From: Eunapius fragilis
Lineage: Eukaryota; Porifera; Demospongiae; Spongillida; Spongillidae
NCBI GenBank assembly: GCA_963681505.1
Contig: OY811977.1
Coordinates: 7,098,326-7,162,325, forward strand
DNA: 64,000 bases
Direction of reading: 5' to 3'
Shown here: piece after piece, positions 1 through 12,680 of the stretch
Layout of the letters: each line of letters opens with the position of its first letter
How positions within the stretch are numbered: position 1 is the stretch's first letter
Program-made: the position numbers and the translations under genes
The notes under the pieces: model-generated
What the model was told of the DNA's origin: nothing
The model's input: the letters and a program-made list of their open reading frames with translations, nothing else
Database searches by the model: none

Positions 1-59
1 CGCGAAGTAAGACATCACTTTATTATCTCAAATGGATCACGACACTAATACCTGCACAC

Positions 60-500
60 TACGGCAGTAGCCGGCGTCAGCGAGGGGGGTGATTCAGGTC
101 AGGCCAGATACGATAATTGGGGGGTGGGGGGGAGTTGCTGTCCGCTTCAGACCCAATACGAAAAGTGGGGGCCCTTTAATCGTTTGGCATAGGGCCTACT
201 CTATTTAAATACGTTATCGTTATTACCGGTTACAATTTTGGCCGAGGAGGGTGAAGCACCCGGAGCACCCTCTCTGGGATCATAGATATTATAATATCTA
301 TGCTGGGATACGTTAGCTTCGGCTATATATAACGGTTAATTATTAATGATATCGTATTTGCTGTGTGCCAAACAAAGGGCCCCCACTTTTTGTATCGGAC
401 CTGAAGCGGACAGCACTCTCCTCCCCCCCCCCCCCCCCACCCCCCAAGGGCGTAGACAAGTTTTAAGAGTGGGGGGGGGGGGGGGGGGAAGGGGGCTAAT
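60..500. repeat. Imperfect inverted repeat flanked by poly-G and poly-C/G tracts
   Basis: The stretch at about 125-205 recurs in reverse complement at about 345-435. Both arms hold the words GCTGTCCGCTTCAG and AAAGTGGGGGCCCTTT and end in G- or C-runs. Right after the second arm a run of about 17 C is followed within 40 bp by a run of about 18 G, so the single strand could fold or form G-quadruplexes. The spacer holds a small palindrome around ATATTATAATAT. No coding sequence is seen, and open frames here come only from the homopolymers. It is probably a fold-back element or its remnant. Confidence 0.6.
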
Positions 501-1019
501 TATGGTTGGGGGTTTAGTCCCGCGATATCTACTCCCTCAATTGTTTATCAACTGTATACATTGCACTGCCCCACATCAGAAATAGGGATAGATGTAGATA
601 TCAAACATTTTATACTCATTTCATTTTTATACTCATTTCACTTCCAAATGCACCAACTGATACACAAAAGTCCACCAGTAATAATCAACGACGACTACTG
701 CATAGCATCATGTCATTATCATCCAGTTAGAGTAGTGTCAGGAAAGGATTGCCATCTTCTTGAAATGGATTTCATTTCATCCCATTTAAAAGAGACCTAT
801 GAATCAAACAGATGATGGTGTACCAACGCAATGTACCATTCGTAGCTTGGTGGATGTTATGGTGGAAGAGGTAAGACCAAAACCAACATCTAAGAAACAA
901 ATAAAAACCAATTAACCCTGTACAATCATATAGCAGATGATATAACACACTGCTGCCTACTACCAATTCCATAGATGCAGGAACTAAAGGTTAACCCCAT
1001 CAAATCCTCTGTGTAGAAT

Positions 1020-2545
<1,526 letters not shown>

Positions 2546-2929
2546 AGAGGGGAGGAGGATGAACAGAGCATCACACATGAATATATGCCATCCATCCTAT
2601 ACAGCAATAGGTTAAAGAGGCTGGCAGGCCTACGTTTAATTATTCATGCAGCATTCATCTAAAAAGAGAGGGCTTTCCAAATAGATTATAGCAAATAGAT
2701 TATAGTTAACCATATACAAGTTAGAATTATATCTACATGATCTACATGTAGGCCTGCATGTAAATCGCTGTTCACTTTCACGGAAAGTGACATATATGTA
2801 TACATGAACTGTAAAATTAGCCCCCAAAAATTTTTGTATCAGGGCATGCCTATAAAATGATGAATAGAAACCTATTAGATATGGATATGAATTTAGACAC
2901 AATGACTTCAGGCCTATTTATCCCTCCCC

Positions 2930-3318
2930 CCCACACACATACACACACACACACACAACACATACACACAGATACACACACACACACATGCACGCACCTT
3001 ATAGTGTTGTGGTTTTTAACAAACAATCAGTTTTTCACTATTGAATTCGTGGCATTCACCTGCCAGCAGCAAAGGGCTCCTGAATTGTTGAAGGAGTTAA
3101 ATTCCCTTAAACTGTATTCTCCCACTTTCGTTGGATGTCCATTCAGATGTTATCTACACATACGGGACGGCTTTATATCCCATGAGTTCAATTTGAAATC
3201 AAAATTTTATACACAAGCACATACATATACGTACTCAGACATAGGCTACTGATGTAAATAGATCGTCGATACATACACATATACATACATACATAGATTC
3301 ATACACGCGCGCGCGCAC

Positions 3319-3363
<45 letters not shown>

Positions 3364-3560
3364 TTACAATCACACGAACGCGCGTGCTCACGGGCGTTGT
3401 GCGAATGGCTATGAATCCTTCCTCATTTTTCCCTCTGCATGCATAGTTTGAGTCGTGTGCGTGTATGTGTGTGTGAGCGCGCGCGCACACACACACACGC
3501 ACACGCACTCACACACATAGGCCTACATGTAGACACACGCAATCACACATACAAACACAC
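2930..3560. repeat. CA/TG microsatellites
   Basis: CA-rich tracts lie at about 2931-2995 and 3302-3360, and mixed TG then CA tracts at about 3460-3560. The later block runs TG, then GCGCGCGC, then CA, so it is self-complementary and could extrude. No gene is seen between them. Confidence 0.8.
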
Positions 3561-4671
3561 GCACGAACTCCAGATCTCGCGCGCGCACAAGAAGTGGATG
3601 AATACACGTATACTCTCATATGGTACAGTCAACGACTAACGTTGTAGTCCTTGGTACAGCCAGCGCTGAACAGGCCCCATGACATCATTTGCTCTAGACA
3701 AATAACCTATTCAATAAGCCAACGTTCCAGTTAATTAATTAATTTGCATTTAGCCATGAATCTGTATCCATGGAAGCTACATTAAAAACACTTATTAATA
3801 ATAAGATGGCGCTAATTGTATCCTACTCATTGTGACCCAAAACAATTTAAAATTCAAATGGCCGAAATCTATACCAGGTAAATTTTTTTTAATATCTCTA
3901 AAAATAATAGAACTGCATGATCTCTTATTGTGGGGGCCCACAAAATCTGAATCTAAACTGGTGTAAGAATTATGAGCTGCAGAATACTTTAATTAGGTGC
4001 GAAAAAGTTGATTTTCCATACATCTCTATGGAAAGTGCTGTTTTCACAAAAACTACAACAATTTTCAATACAAAGCGGTTGTTTTTTGTTCAGCTAAATC
4101 AAGATCGTACGTATCTGAAACAATATTGATAGCCACAAAAGTTTTACCCTATTACGTTATTAAATAGCAATCAAGTTTATAAAACGCCGTTCATTTTCTA
4201 CCGGAAGTATACGCGAATGTACAAACCGCAACAATTGTCAATTCCCTTTGACCGCGCATTTCTGGATATGTTCTTGTGCATAACTCGGGGAACACTTTTA
4301 AAAAATGAAAATCACACCAATGGCTTCAGAATTCGTTGGCATTCTCGCTTCTGTGGTCAAAACGTCTCGAGGCTACATGACATATATCGGTGGTTGTGTT
4401 AGCAAATCACGTATAGTTAAGCTTACTGCACTGACACGACTCGGATAGGTCATACTTCGCTCTTTATACGAAGTACTAGTAGTATACATGATGTAATCAA
4501 ATGTGTACGGTCTGGGCACTACACGTAGTGGTAGTTAACTGTGGCATGTATCCGGTTTTGCACTACATGTATTTATTAAATAACGTGCACGTACGTACTA
4601 TAATTATTCTTGTGTTTCGATCGTTGTAAGTTTGACGCTCTTTGTAACTTAGTGAAGTGGTTTTTCTGAAA
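3561..4671. other. AT-rich non-coding stretch
   Basis: No convincing reading frame, RNA gene or repeat boundary is visible, apart from the leader shared with 17.7 kb. The last part, just before the ATG at 4672, resembles about 17750-17790, so it belongs to a repeated gene start. Confidence 0.4.
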
Positions 4672-5003
4672 ATGCCTTCACGTCAGGAAAAGAAGAAAGC
4701 CAAACGACGACCAAAGTATCTCAAAACTCGAGACGACGTATTAGATTCAGCCCGAGCGGAACTACAAAGCAGAGCCTGAAAAGAAACGGGCTTCTCAACG
4801 TGAAAACTATCGAGCAGAGCCTGAAAAGAAACGGACGTCTCGACGCGCAAGGTATCGAGCAGATCCCGAAAAGGAACGGACCTCTCGACGTGCAAGGTAT
4901 CGAGCAGATCTTGAAAAGGAACGGGCTGCTAAAAGACAGCGATATTGCCATAGTCCTGAACGTGCATATCTCGCTCGGCGAAAAGAGTTAAGGTCACTCA
5001 AAG
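4672..5003 (+). pseudogene. First exon of a Lys/Arg/Glu-rich repeat protein, frameshifted
   Basis: An ATG at 4672 opens a basic reading frame (MPSRQEKKKAKRRP) that stops after about 36 codons. A second frame entered near 4757 carries four to five tandem copies of a 14-15-residue motif of the type YRADPEKERTSRRAR. One single-base shift therefore separates the start from the repeats. The exon ends at a good splice donor, AAAG|GTATGT, at 5004, and no following exon was recognised. Such charged repeats are predicted coiled or helical and are common at the N-termini of uncharacterised, often element-derived proteins in sponges and cnidarians (family knowledge). The start is repeated at 17784, where it is cut off after about 11 codons. 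Function unknown. Confidence 0.5.
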
Positions 5004-5100
5004 GTATGTCATACGTTTACATTCTCCCTCCCATATCAAGATGGATTACTTAACATCCTACGGCTCGCTCATAAACGGGTATGAATAAAAATCAATGAAA

Positions 5101-5390
5101 CAAGTAAATAAAAAAACATTCTCAATGAGAAAGTTGGTGGCACATAGGATTTGAAGGCAATGGTGGTGTAAAAAGGAAGGAAACAAGGGTCTAATAATAA
5201 GGGAAATTGGAATAGTCCTATATTTAGCACATTTCTCTATGTAGGATATAGTATGTTGTTCGTGTGCTAAATATAGGACTATTCCATTCCCCTTATTATT
5301 AGACCCTTGTTTCCTTCCTTATTACACCACCATTGCCTTCAAATCCTATATGCCACCAACTTTCTCATAGAGAATGTTTCTTATTTACTT
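5101..5390. mobile_element. Fold-back MITE, copy A
   Basis: This is a nearly complete hairpin of two arms of about 120 bp. The left arm begins CAAGTAAATAAAA and runs through GAGAAAGTTGGTGG, GGTGTAAAAAGG and CCTATATTTAGCAC. The right arm is its reverse complement, ending TTATTTACTT. The loop is about 40 bp around 5240. No coding capacity. Related copies lie at 12121, 17871/18797, 31107, 47528 and 48720. Confidence 0.85.
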
Positions 5391-8230
5391 TTGATAGGTA
5401 GTCTGAGTCGCCAAGTGCGGGACCCCAAAAAGCTTCCGCGCTTCGCGCGGGAGGGAGCACATCCTCCTCCCGCAACCTCCCCCTATTGATTATACATGTC
5501 GGACACCCCACTTATTGAATTCCTGTATCCGCCTCTGCAGTGGACACCCTGCTAGCTCCACCAAGTCCCCTTCATGTTGGGACGCCAAGGCCACCCACCA
5601 GCTGATACCCCTCGCTCGCATGACATAGTCCACCCCGGCCCTAAACACCCCGATAAACATTTTTATAATGGTTACTCGGGCGGCTTTAGCGCGTTATCGA
5701 GATGTTATATCGCATTTATTATGTTGTGAGGGTCCGGTCTGGATACTCATTTTTGTCCATACTGGCTCTATTGTGGACTATTGGCGGGAGCCGGGGCCGC
5801 TGTCCTGACTTTTGTAGTGTGTATTGTTGTTTTGTGTTCTTTGTTCATTCTCTTGAGTCAGTATATAATGCGGGTACATTTTGCAAATCGAGATTCTTTC
5901 GGTGTAGGAGAATTGCTGATCGTTGCTCTGCGGCGCAGTACTACGCGTTCGACGTATAGGCTGTATAGGCAGGATAGGATAGTATCCGTCACATACGTCA
6001 TGGCACGCGAGTGTAGAAACGGATAATTAGAACAATGGCCAAAACGTACCGGAATATAAAGGTGACATTTAGCACATTATCTCAGTCTATTGTTTCGAGC
6101 CGTTTTAAACAAACTAAACATACAAGCATGTATACGCAAACTCTCTTTCTGCTAAATATGTAACAAATGTGGACACACTTCAATACCTTTGTTCTGCAAG
6201 GGAAAATATTTATGCAGCATCACGACTTTGCTCGTGCTGTGTTTCAAATACAGACATGTACGCAATCTCTTGCTGTACCAATATGTAACAAACGTGTTCG
6301 ACGTCAATAACCATTCCATTATGACCTGGGACAGTGAGGCAGTCTGAGGGACTGAGGTCGCAGTCCCCATGCAGTATAGAAATGAAGTGTTTTTGCCGCC
6401 GACTATGCACTATATAGTATGTCGATCGATCCCAAGCCACCACATCAGCGATTCCTTACTTTTTTGCTCTCAGTTAGAGCTTAAACTTACAAAGGACGAG
6501 TAGATATTCATCTCCCGTCTATTTGCAAGCACATGACTGTAACATTCTTAGTGTCTATATATAGAATATTAATCTGCATGCATTCATGAGCTGTATTTAG
6601 TATCGAGCTGGATGGGTGGAGTGCAGGTCGCTAATGGAGAAGTTACTGATGAACCACATGCACTGAGGAGCAGCCTGCCGCGATAAATCACGATATTCTT
6701 TGGTCTTATCGCGATTCAAATGTGCATGGAATATACGGAGATAGACGGAAGAATGGACGGAGATAGATGGAAATATACGAAAAGAAATTCAGCAGGTGCA
6801 ACACGCTGTCGTAATGCGAACACATATAACGTAAAACTTTCCGCCCGGCCCGGCCCCATAGGAATATAAATGGCTCGTAACATTGACCACGAACGCTTTT
6901 TCGTAGGAGTACATGAGTTTTCTTTTTAATGGAGGGAGGAGGGGGGCTACTTGTGTAGCGCAAAATTACAACACGAAATCCACTTTGTATTTATGCCACT
7001 GAAAATGAATGCATTTAGCCAGCCGTTCCTAATAAGTGGCTCCATTATTATTGCTCTTTCGGTTTATATAAACTCATGCCGTGAGAAACCCTTCTGAAGG
7101 AGCATTGGAGGGATGGCAACTCCCCTTCCCCGCCCCCCACCCCCCACCCTCCATGCAGCTTGATAGGACTTTTGTCGCCGCCACAACAACGCATGAAAAC
7201 TGAGACTATTAACAAATAATTGCTCTGGATCTACCGCGATGTAAACGATATTTGCAAAAGACCATATCGCGGCAACACTGGTGAAGAGCCAATGGTAGGT
7301 GCGTACTTGACCAAAATGTGATCACACACCTGTAGGCATTTTGTTCAGTTTGCATTTATGCCGCAGTTTCATCTGTGGCTTGGTCATGGTTCCACAGAAT
7401 ATAGCGGTGCCGGAGTATGAGTTTGAGTTGCTACGCGTAAAGTATTTCAAAGCAATAATTCTATCAAGACATGAAGCAATACGAAAGCAAGTGGACCCTA
7501 CCTACCGACGATAGAACCATCAGTACTTAGGCCAAAACATTTGTCTCTAAGCCAATGATGTACTAGATGCGGTTTCCATGCTCTAGTGGCGTAAGCGTTG
7601 CGACCGCTATGCTGGCACAGGTTCATAATTGTAACTTCAGGGAAGATTAAAATACGAATTTAAAACACTTTTTCTAATTTCATTTACGGTTTTCTCCATA
7701 CAAACAATCACTAACGCGCATAACTGGGTGTGCATATTCCAAGACATTTAAGATTACCTTGATGTTGCAAGCCTGATTCAGTTGTTGTGGCGCCACGAAA
7801 CGATCAGTTATTTGAATCATTGTTCTAATAGACTTTGGCTACCTACATACACAATATTTACATGTGCAGCAATGATTTGTATGGTCTGAAAAAATAGGTG
7901 CGAGATAAATATGGCGGGTCGAACATAAGTGACAATGATGGGTGGAGTCTAGGTCAACAATAGCATTGAGTAATTTTTTGATAGTATAAGCTGATCAACT
8001 CATTTATTACACAACAAATTGCGATCCATTCCGGTCGTTGCCCTACGCGACTCACCACGCGTATGCTTTTAATTGTTAACTCGAAAAACAAGATTTCCTT
8101 TTATGCTTCCATAAGTCCAAACACATTAATATAACGCAATTACGGTTAGCCTGATTTGTGGGCGAGCCACGTCATTTGATTAACCCAGGGCGCCGATTCT
8201 CTGCCATAACATCCGAGAACAATCTTCAAG
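5391..8230. other. Non-coding stretch upstream of the Cys-rich gene
   Basis: No supported gene. Short open frames at 5700-6030, 6150-6440 and 6706-6963 lack recognisable motifs, splice context or repeat support. A CCCCCCACCCCCCACCC run lies near 7130. A gene with very short exons could be missed by eye. Confidence 0.35.
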
Positions 8231-8234
8231 TGTG

Positions 8235-8242
8235 TATATAAA
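8235..8242 (+). promoter_or_regulatory. TATA box of the Cys-rich repeat gene
   Basis: TATATAAA lies about 57 bp upstream of the chosen ATG at 8299, which leaves a short 5' leader. The TATA position supports that ATG over upstream in-frame non-ATG codons. Confidence 0.6.
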
Positions 8243-8298
8243 CAGTTTCGTTGTACTTTTTTTTCATCCGTAAGTGTATACAACTAAACAACAGGAAG

Positions 8299-9177
8299 AT
8301 GCAACACCGCAGGTCTCCAACCGCTGCGTCACTTGTTCTCATGAGTACAGTGTTAATAATGTTGGTACGTTACGACTATACATTGATATATATCGCATGG
8401 AGAACGTTACTGTATACATATCACATCGATTATTCATTTGTGCATCGTGCGCGTGTATGTATAAATAAAAACAAACATCATTCTACAGTTTGTTATTATG
8501 TATATGAGCAGCCTGCGTCCTTTTCTGAAAAATCACAGGTTTCGACCACCAGTGCCTTTTGCTTTTTTCCGCCAAAATGTACCCCTCCTTATAAGCTGAA
8601 CTGGCTTTTTTGCAAGTGTGAATGCCCCCACAAGAAATGCGATCCTCCAAGCTACTTCAACTCAAAGACCTGCCAGTGTGAATGCCCTTACGTGAAATGC
8701 GATTCTCCACGCTACGTCAACCCAGCGACCTGCCAGTGTGAATGCCCTTACGTGAAATGCGATTCTCCACGCTACGTCAACCCAGCGACCTGCCAGTGTG
8801 AATGCCCTTACGTGAAATGCGATTCTCCACGCTACGTCAACCCAGCGACCTGCCAGTGTGAATGCCCTTACGTGAAATGCGATTCTCCACGCTACGTCAA
8901 CCCAGCGACCTGCCAGTGTGAATGCCCTTACGTGAAATGCGATTCTCCACGCTACGTCAACCCAGCGACCTGCCAGTGTGAATGCCCTTACGTGAAATGC
9001 GATCCTCCACGCTATGTCAACCCAGCGACTTGCCAGTGTGAATGCCCTTACGTGAAATGCGATCCTCCACGCTATGTCAACCCAGCGACCTGCCAGTGTG
9101 AATGCCCTTACGTGAAATGCGAGTATCCATACATATTTAATGAGTACACGTGTTCGTGTATACCTCCTAAATATTAA
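8299..9177 (+). CDS. Secreted cysteine-rich repeat protein (CX10CXCXC, Balbiani-ring/silk-like repeats)
   Basis: Two exons are proposed. Exon 1 (8299-8364) encodes most of a signal peptide. An intron at 8365-8538 has donor GTACGT and acceptor ATCACAG. Exon 2 (8539-9177) completes the signal sequence (VSTTSAFC) and encodes nine 20-residue repeats. The core repeat is DSPRYVNPATCQCECPYVKC, with spacing C-X10-C-X-C-X-C-X4-C, as in Balbiani ring 3 silk proteins and the VEGF-C/D tail (family knowledge). Repeats 2-6 are identical or nearly so at DNA level with an exact 60-bp period. The first repeat (PHKKCDPPSYFNSKTCQ) and the last (EYPYIFNEYTCSC) are diverged caps. The intron is 174 bp, a multiple of three with no stop, so it reads through. 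A disulphide-rich extracellular structural protein is likely. No growth-factor domain is visible. Confidence 0.75.
   Translation: MQHRRSPTAASLVLMSTVLIMLVRYDYTLIYIAWRTLLYTYHIDYSFVHRARVCINKNKHHSTVCYYVYEQPASFSEKSQVSTTSAFCFFPPKCTPPYKLNWLFCKCECPHKKCDPPSYFNSKTCQCECPYVKCDSPRYVNPATCQCECPYVKCDSPRYVNPATCQCECPYVKCDSPRYVNPATCQCECPYVKCDSPRYVNPATCQCECPYVKCDSPRYVNPATCQCECPYVKCDPPRYVNPATCQCECPYVKCDPPRYVNPATCQCECPYVKCEYPYIFNEYTCSCIPPKY
8365..8538 (+). other. Intron inside the Cys-rich gene
   Basis: The donor ATGTTG|GTACGT and acceptor AATCACAG|GTTTCG keep phase 0 and join the hydrophobic MSTVLIML to VSTTSAFC, making one continuous signal peptide. Without splicing the product would gain 58 residues of Tyr/His/Arg-rich sequence ahead of the cysteine repeats. 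That is why I treat the segment as an intron although it has no stop codon. Confidence 0.65.
8641..9120. repeat. Eight tandem 60-bp coding repeats
   Basis: Each 60-bp unit encodes one 20-residue Cys repeat. The five units from 8701 to 9000 look identical. The units from 9001 and 9061 differ at only a few positions, such as gatcct for gattct and ctatgtc for ctacgtc. Such identity points to recent expansion or gene conversion. Confidence 0.9.
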
Positions 9178-10310
9178 TGACTCTTGAATTTCAGATTCCA
9201 AGGTCTGGACCATGCTGCAATATTCTATTTCATTATAGGTTTCCATTTCTAAACTTTCTTTTTGCCACATGATGTATCAGTACTTGAAATATCCATTTAG
9301 TTGGATCAATTAATGTGTATTGTCCTGAATGGGGGTAATATTGTCAGTGACAGCAAAAAGTTTGCCGTCCGGTCTTTTAAGGGATCTATTTAAACTGATT
9401 GCTACGGATGCGTATAGTGCAAGTCCTTTTAGGATCGGGCCTCGTTTCAAATCTGAAAAAACGTGTGCTAGCCTATAGATTTAGCATTATAAGGGATTAA
9501 GTCCTATTGATACTCATAATATAAGTCGTGCTAGTGGACCTATCCACTACGTTCCGCGCGGTACATTTAACGGGCTATATATTTACGGAATATAAAAATA
9601 CACGTTTTAGTTACACTTGAACGCCAAGTAACAGTTGTTTTAGTGACTAGTATCTCACCCAAGGCGATCGATCTTATGCAGAAAGTGGATCAAAAATAAA
9701 TAAATCATGAAACAGTTTCCGGAGTTGTATTGCACAATGTCATAATAATGTCAATACATCAAAAATTAAAGTCGTATATGCATGGAACGGGGCATAAAAA
9801 TCCATGTTGACACACGATATACGAGCAAAATGCACACGGAGCAGCCGCGATACATGCATGTATTATATATCAGCTACGATATCATAGAACATATCGCGAT
9901 ATGTATCGCGACAGTCATGATCATACAAGCTATACAGCGTATATGGAGACTTGTAATCGAGATCAAACACACCATTGCGTATAACCATCTGATGCGATCA
10001 GTAGTATACGTTAAAATCGGTGTAAAGTACATGCATACAAGACCTTAAATTTTAATTGGGGTCGAGGCAGCGAGAAGGGAACTAGCGCATTATCATAAAA
10101 ATTTCCAGGAAAGAGCATCAAAGTCCATGCATGCGTTCAATAAAAATGCACGCGTACTTAAAAATTCAGGATCCTATAACTCCTCGATGGACAGGCTAAT
10201 TTCAAGTGCGTAAGAAAGAAGTTGTAGAGAGCATAGGTGTCTCTTTGAATATGAAATAACTTGAAAACTTGAAAAAATATGCGCTAGGTCTGCCTCGATC
10301 CTAGTATATC
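9178..10310. other. Non-coding stretch
   Basis: This is the 3' flank of the Cys-rich gene. No recognisable exon is seen. Palindromic ATAT and CGATATCG words are frequent at 9840-9960. An AATAAATAAAT cluster near 9695 is the nearest obvious polyadenylation-like signal but lies over 500 bp from the stop. Confidence 0.35.
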
Positions 10311-10672
10311 GGAACCTACGCGAGTAGGTTCCATATAGGAATCCTGCAGTATCATGAATGTCATTATAAAAACGTCACTCACGTCTAGCGGGACATTTAA
10401 GAATCGGGTCACTTCGCTCTTAGTGGCAATCGAGCGATATCAAAAAGGAGAACATTTCTGCGCTGTATCTGTGTCATAAGACGGTGTACTTTTAGAGAAC
10501 AAAAATACTCGTCCCCATCGTCCGTACCCAGTCCCACCTAAAATTTCTCCTCCGTCGGCTTCTTCTTCTTCTTCTTCCTTCCGGAGAGTATAACTCACGA
10601 CAGGAACGTTTGTAAAGCACGCCAAGTGTACCAATCGCTTCAGGATGCGTCCGCAGGTTATCTTCGGGGGTC
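10311..10672 (-). mobile_element. Terminal-hairpin element, copy H1
   Basis: One end is a perfect 9-bp stem with a 4-nt loop, GGAACCTAC-GCGA-GTAGGTTCC, at 10311-10332. It is followed inward by ATATAGG, a variable body, a CTTCTTCTT simple repeat and CGCTTCAGGA at the far end. Three related copies (17259-17618, 31470-31815, 47838-48204) share the hairpin position, the flanking CCTATAT and GATA, the simple repeat and the AAGC.ATTGGT word. No ORF of note. Class unknown; the 3'-terminal hairpin recalls Helitrons, but the CTRR end is not conserved. Confidence 0.65.
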
Positions 10673-11768
10673 TGTTAGACGCCTAACTGTTCGGGCAATT
10701 AACTAAAGCGAATAGTACCTCATTTGGTATTCGGTTAAAAATACCCAATTACATCAGCTAGCTATTTTTAAATGCAATAATTTAATAATAGCCACGTGTC
10801 GTGGGCGTGATTCAAATTCTTAATATTCCTGCACGCTGTGGAAGAGGTGAATCTTCGAGCATCTGTCTCTGAGGCCTTTTTGATGATTTCAGGGTCCCTA
10901 CGACTTCATGTATAAATGTCCAACCATATTGCCAAATGGTTGAGAAACGGAATGGAGCAGTGATATGCGATAACGTTATAGGAAGCCTTACGAATATTCA
11001 AGGTATCATTTTCTGCATGACACCTGTGCGTTGCTCTCAACTCTGTGATTCGTTACGCAGCTTGAGATGAAAGCCAAAAACTACCATACACGTAAGTACC
11101 CGACACTATAGCATATAATTGTGTTGACCGAATTGATTTCTATGCTATATATAGCATAACTTTCGAATTATGTTGGTGGAACTACATACGCGATCAGATG
11201 CTACTACAGCAGATATATGTGAAGCAAGAGGCTCCAATTAGAATGTGTCTCTCCCACCACCGCCCTTACAGAAAAAAACAACCCGGCAACAACTAGCCAC
11301 TCGTACACCTACAGATATGCCAAACGAGTGCAATACAAGACACGACAAGGTGTCAAGCGCGCTACTGAAAGGACCAACAAAGCGACCACCCGAAGGTGCG
11401 TTACACCATGAATGTTGGATCTGGACATAAATTATAGCATGTATAGTGTATCGCTAAAATGGAAGGAATATTTTATGCAACAGTTACAGCGGTACATATT
11501 GCGTCTCACTCCACTTTTAGTGCTGTTTGAAATGTGTGCACGCACGCTGTTCACTGACAATTTCGTAATAATGTGTATTGTGGTGCATAGTTTATATCTG
11601 ATAATAGTGTCAAAGTTGCTGTGACAACGTATTGTGGCATGGTTTATCTGATAATAGCGTGAGATCAGTGGGTACATGTAATCTTTGTCTGATGTATTAT
11701 ATGGCTTCACTTGCCAGTGGAGGATTTGAATATTTTGTTTTAACTTTAACTAACTGTTGCTGTTGCAG
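10673..11768. other. Non-coding stretch
   Basis: No convincing gene. Short open frames at 11245-11430 and 11412-11710 show no family motif. A pyrimidine-rich tract and TTGCAG acceptor at about 11755-11768 introduce the possible exon described next. Confidence 0.3.
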
Positions 11769-11835
11769 GTCCAGGAGTCGCCCTACCTGATCCACATCCA
11801 GGTCCAGGAGTCGTTCCATTCCAGCAGCAGGATTA
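11769..11835 (+). other. Possible terminal exon, Pro/Gly-rich
   Basis: After the acceptor CTGTTGCTGTTGCAG, an open frame reads PGVALPDPHPGPGVVPFQQQD and stops at 11833-11835. No upstream exon could be linked to it. It could be the end of a small secreted-peptide gene or chance. Imperfect tandem copies of TATATCCTGG and CAGCAGTATAT follow at 11855-11930. Confidence 0.2.
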
Positions 11836-12120
11836 ACTCCACCTGTTCTACCTGCTGTATATCCTGGATACAGCAGTATATCCTGGTCCAAAATATACAG
11901 CAGTATATATCCTGATCCAGGATATACAAGATGCATGACACGCTCCTGGGTTTTATTAGCAATATAAGTGGTATTTATTGTAATACTGTGTGTTTTAATG
12001 GTACACCCACACCTCAAAAAATTGCATGGCCACGAGATTCTAAAATAAAACTGTCATTTGACATTCTTGCTAAGTTTCAAGAACTAAATACAATACTAAA
12101 TCCACCAAAAAATGTAGGAA

Positions 12121-12402
12121 ACAAGTGATAAAAACATTCTCTATGCGAGAAGGTTGGTGGTATATAGGAATCAAAAGCGGTGGTGGTGTAAAAAGCAAGG
12201 GAACAAGGCTTGTGATTGAAAAGGAAAAATGAAATAGACCTATATTAGCGCGCACAGTTAAACATGACATGCTGCTAATATAGGTCTATTTCATTTTTCC
12301 TTTTCAATCACAAGCCTTGTTCCCTTGCTTTTTACACCACCACCGCTTTTGATTCCTATATACCACCAACCTTCTCGCATAGAGAATGTTTTTATCACTT
12401 GT
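12121..12402. mobile_element. Fold-back MITE, copy B
   Basis: A near-perfect hairpin begins ACAAGTGATAAAAACATTCT and ends with its complement. The arms carry GGTTGGTGG, GGTGTAAAAAGCAAGG, a copy-specific segment GATTGAAAAGGAAAAATGAA and CCTATATTAGC. The loop is about 30 bp. The left flank, TTTCAAGAACTAAATACAAT, is shared with copy C at 17822, so a larger block was copied or both lie in the same older repeat. Confidence 0.85.
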
Positions 12403-12680
12403 ACACATATAACTCCTGTTTACCAGTGGTATGGTGCGGCAATAAATCTGTTGTTTTTCATACACTTATCACCCATTATACAGCATTTTTGTTCGAAACT
12501 GCATTGCGTACTTTTAAAATCAGTTTACGAATTGATTTCGCGTGAGATGTACCAAAATTACGCAATGGTCTGGGAAATTTTTTTTTTCATTCAGTACTAC
12601 GTGCTATACAAAAATATTTCCCAGGCCACAAGCTGTCCAACTGCATGACCCTCGATTGTTACTGTTTGTTGTTATAAGTG

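Noticed and set aside
8641..9120. CRISPR-like regular repeats
   Set aside because: The repeats are contiguous 60-bp coding units with no unique spacers, in an intron-bearing animal gene.
8299..9177. Reading the Cys-rich protein as a venom-like peptide
   Set aside because: The regular 20-residue CX10CXCXC repeats match structural silk-like repeats. No toxin scaffold or propeptide is visible.
8662..9270. A 202-codon open frame on the minus strand over the Cys-rich repeats
   Set aside because: The 60-bp period is a multiple of three, so any frame free of stops in one unit stays open in all. It has no start context, signal or family motif.
10311..10332. A Rho-independent terminator
   Set aside because: The stem-loop is not followed by a T-run and the DNA is eukaryotic. 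It is the end of a repeated element.
12070..12648. Open frames across MITE B (and likewise at 48564-49080 over MITE G)
   Set aside because: The same short peptides (such as TPPPLLIPIYHQ) arise from both arms on both strands, so they follow from the hairpin sequence and not from a gene.
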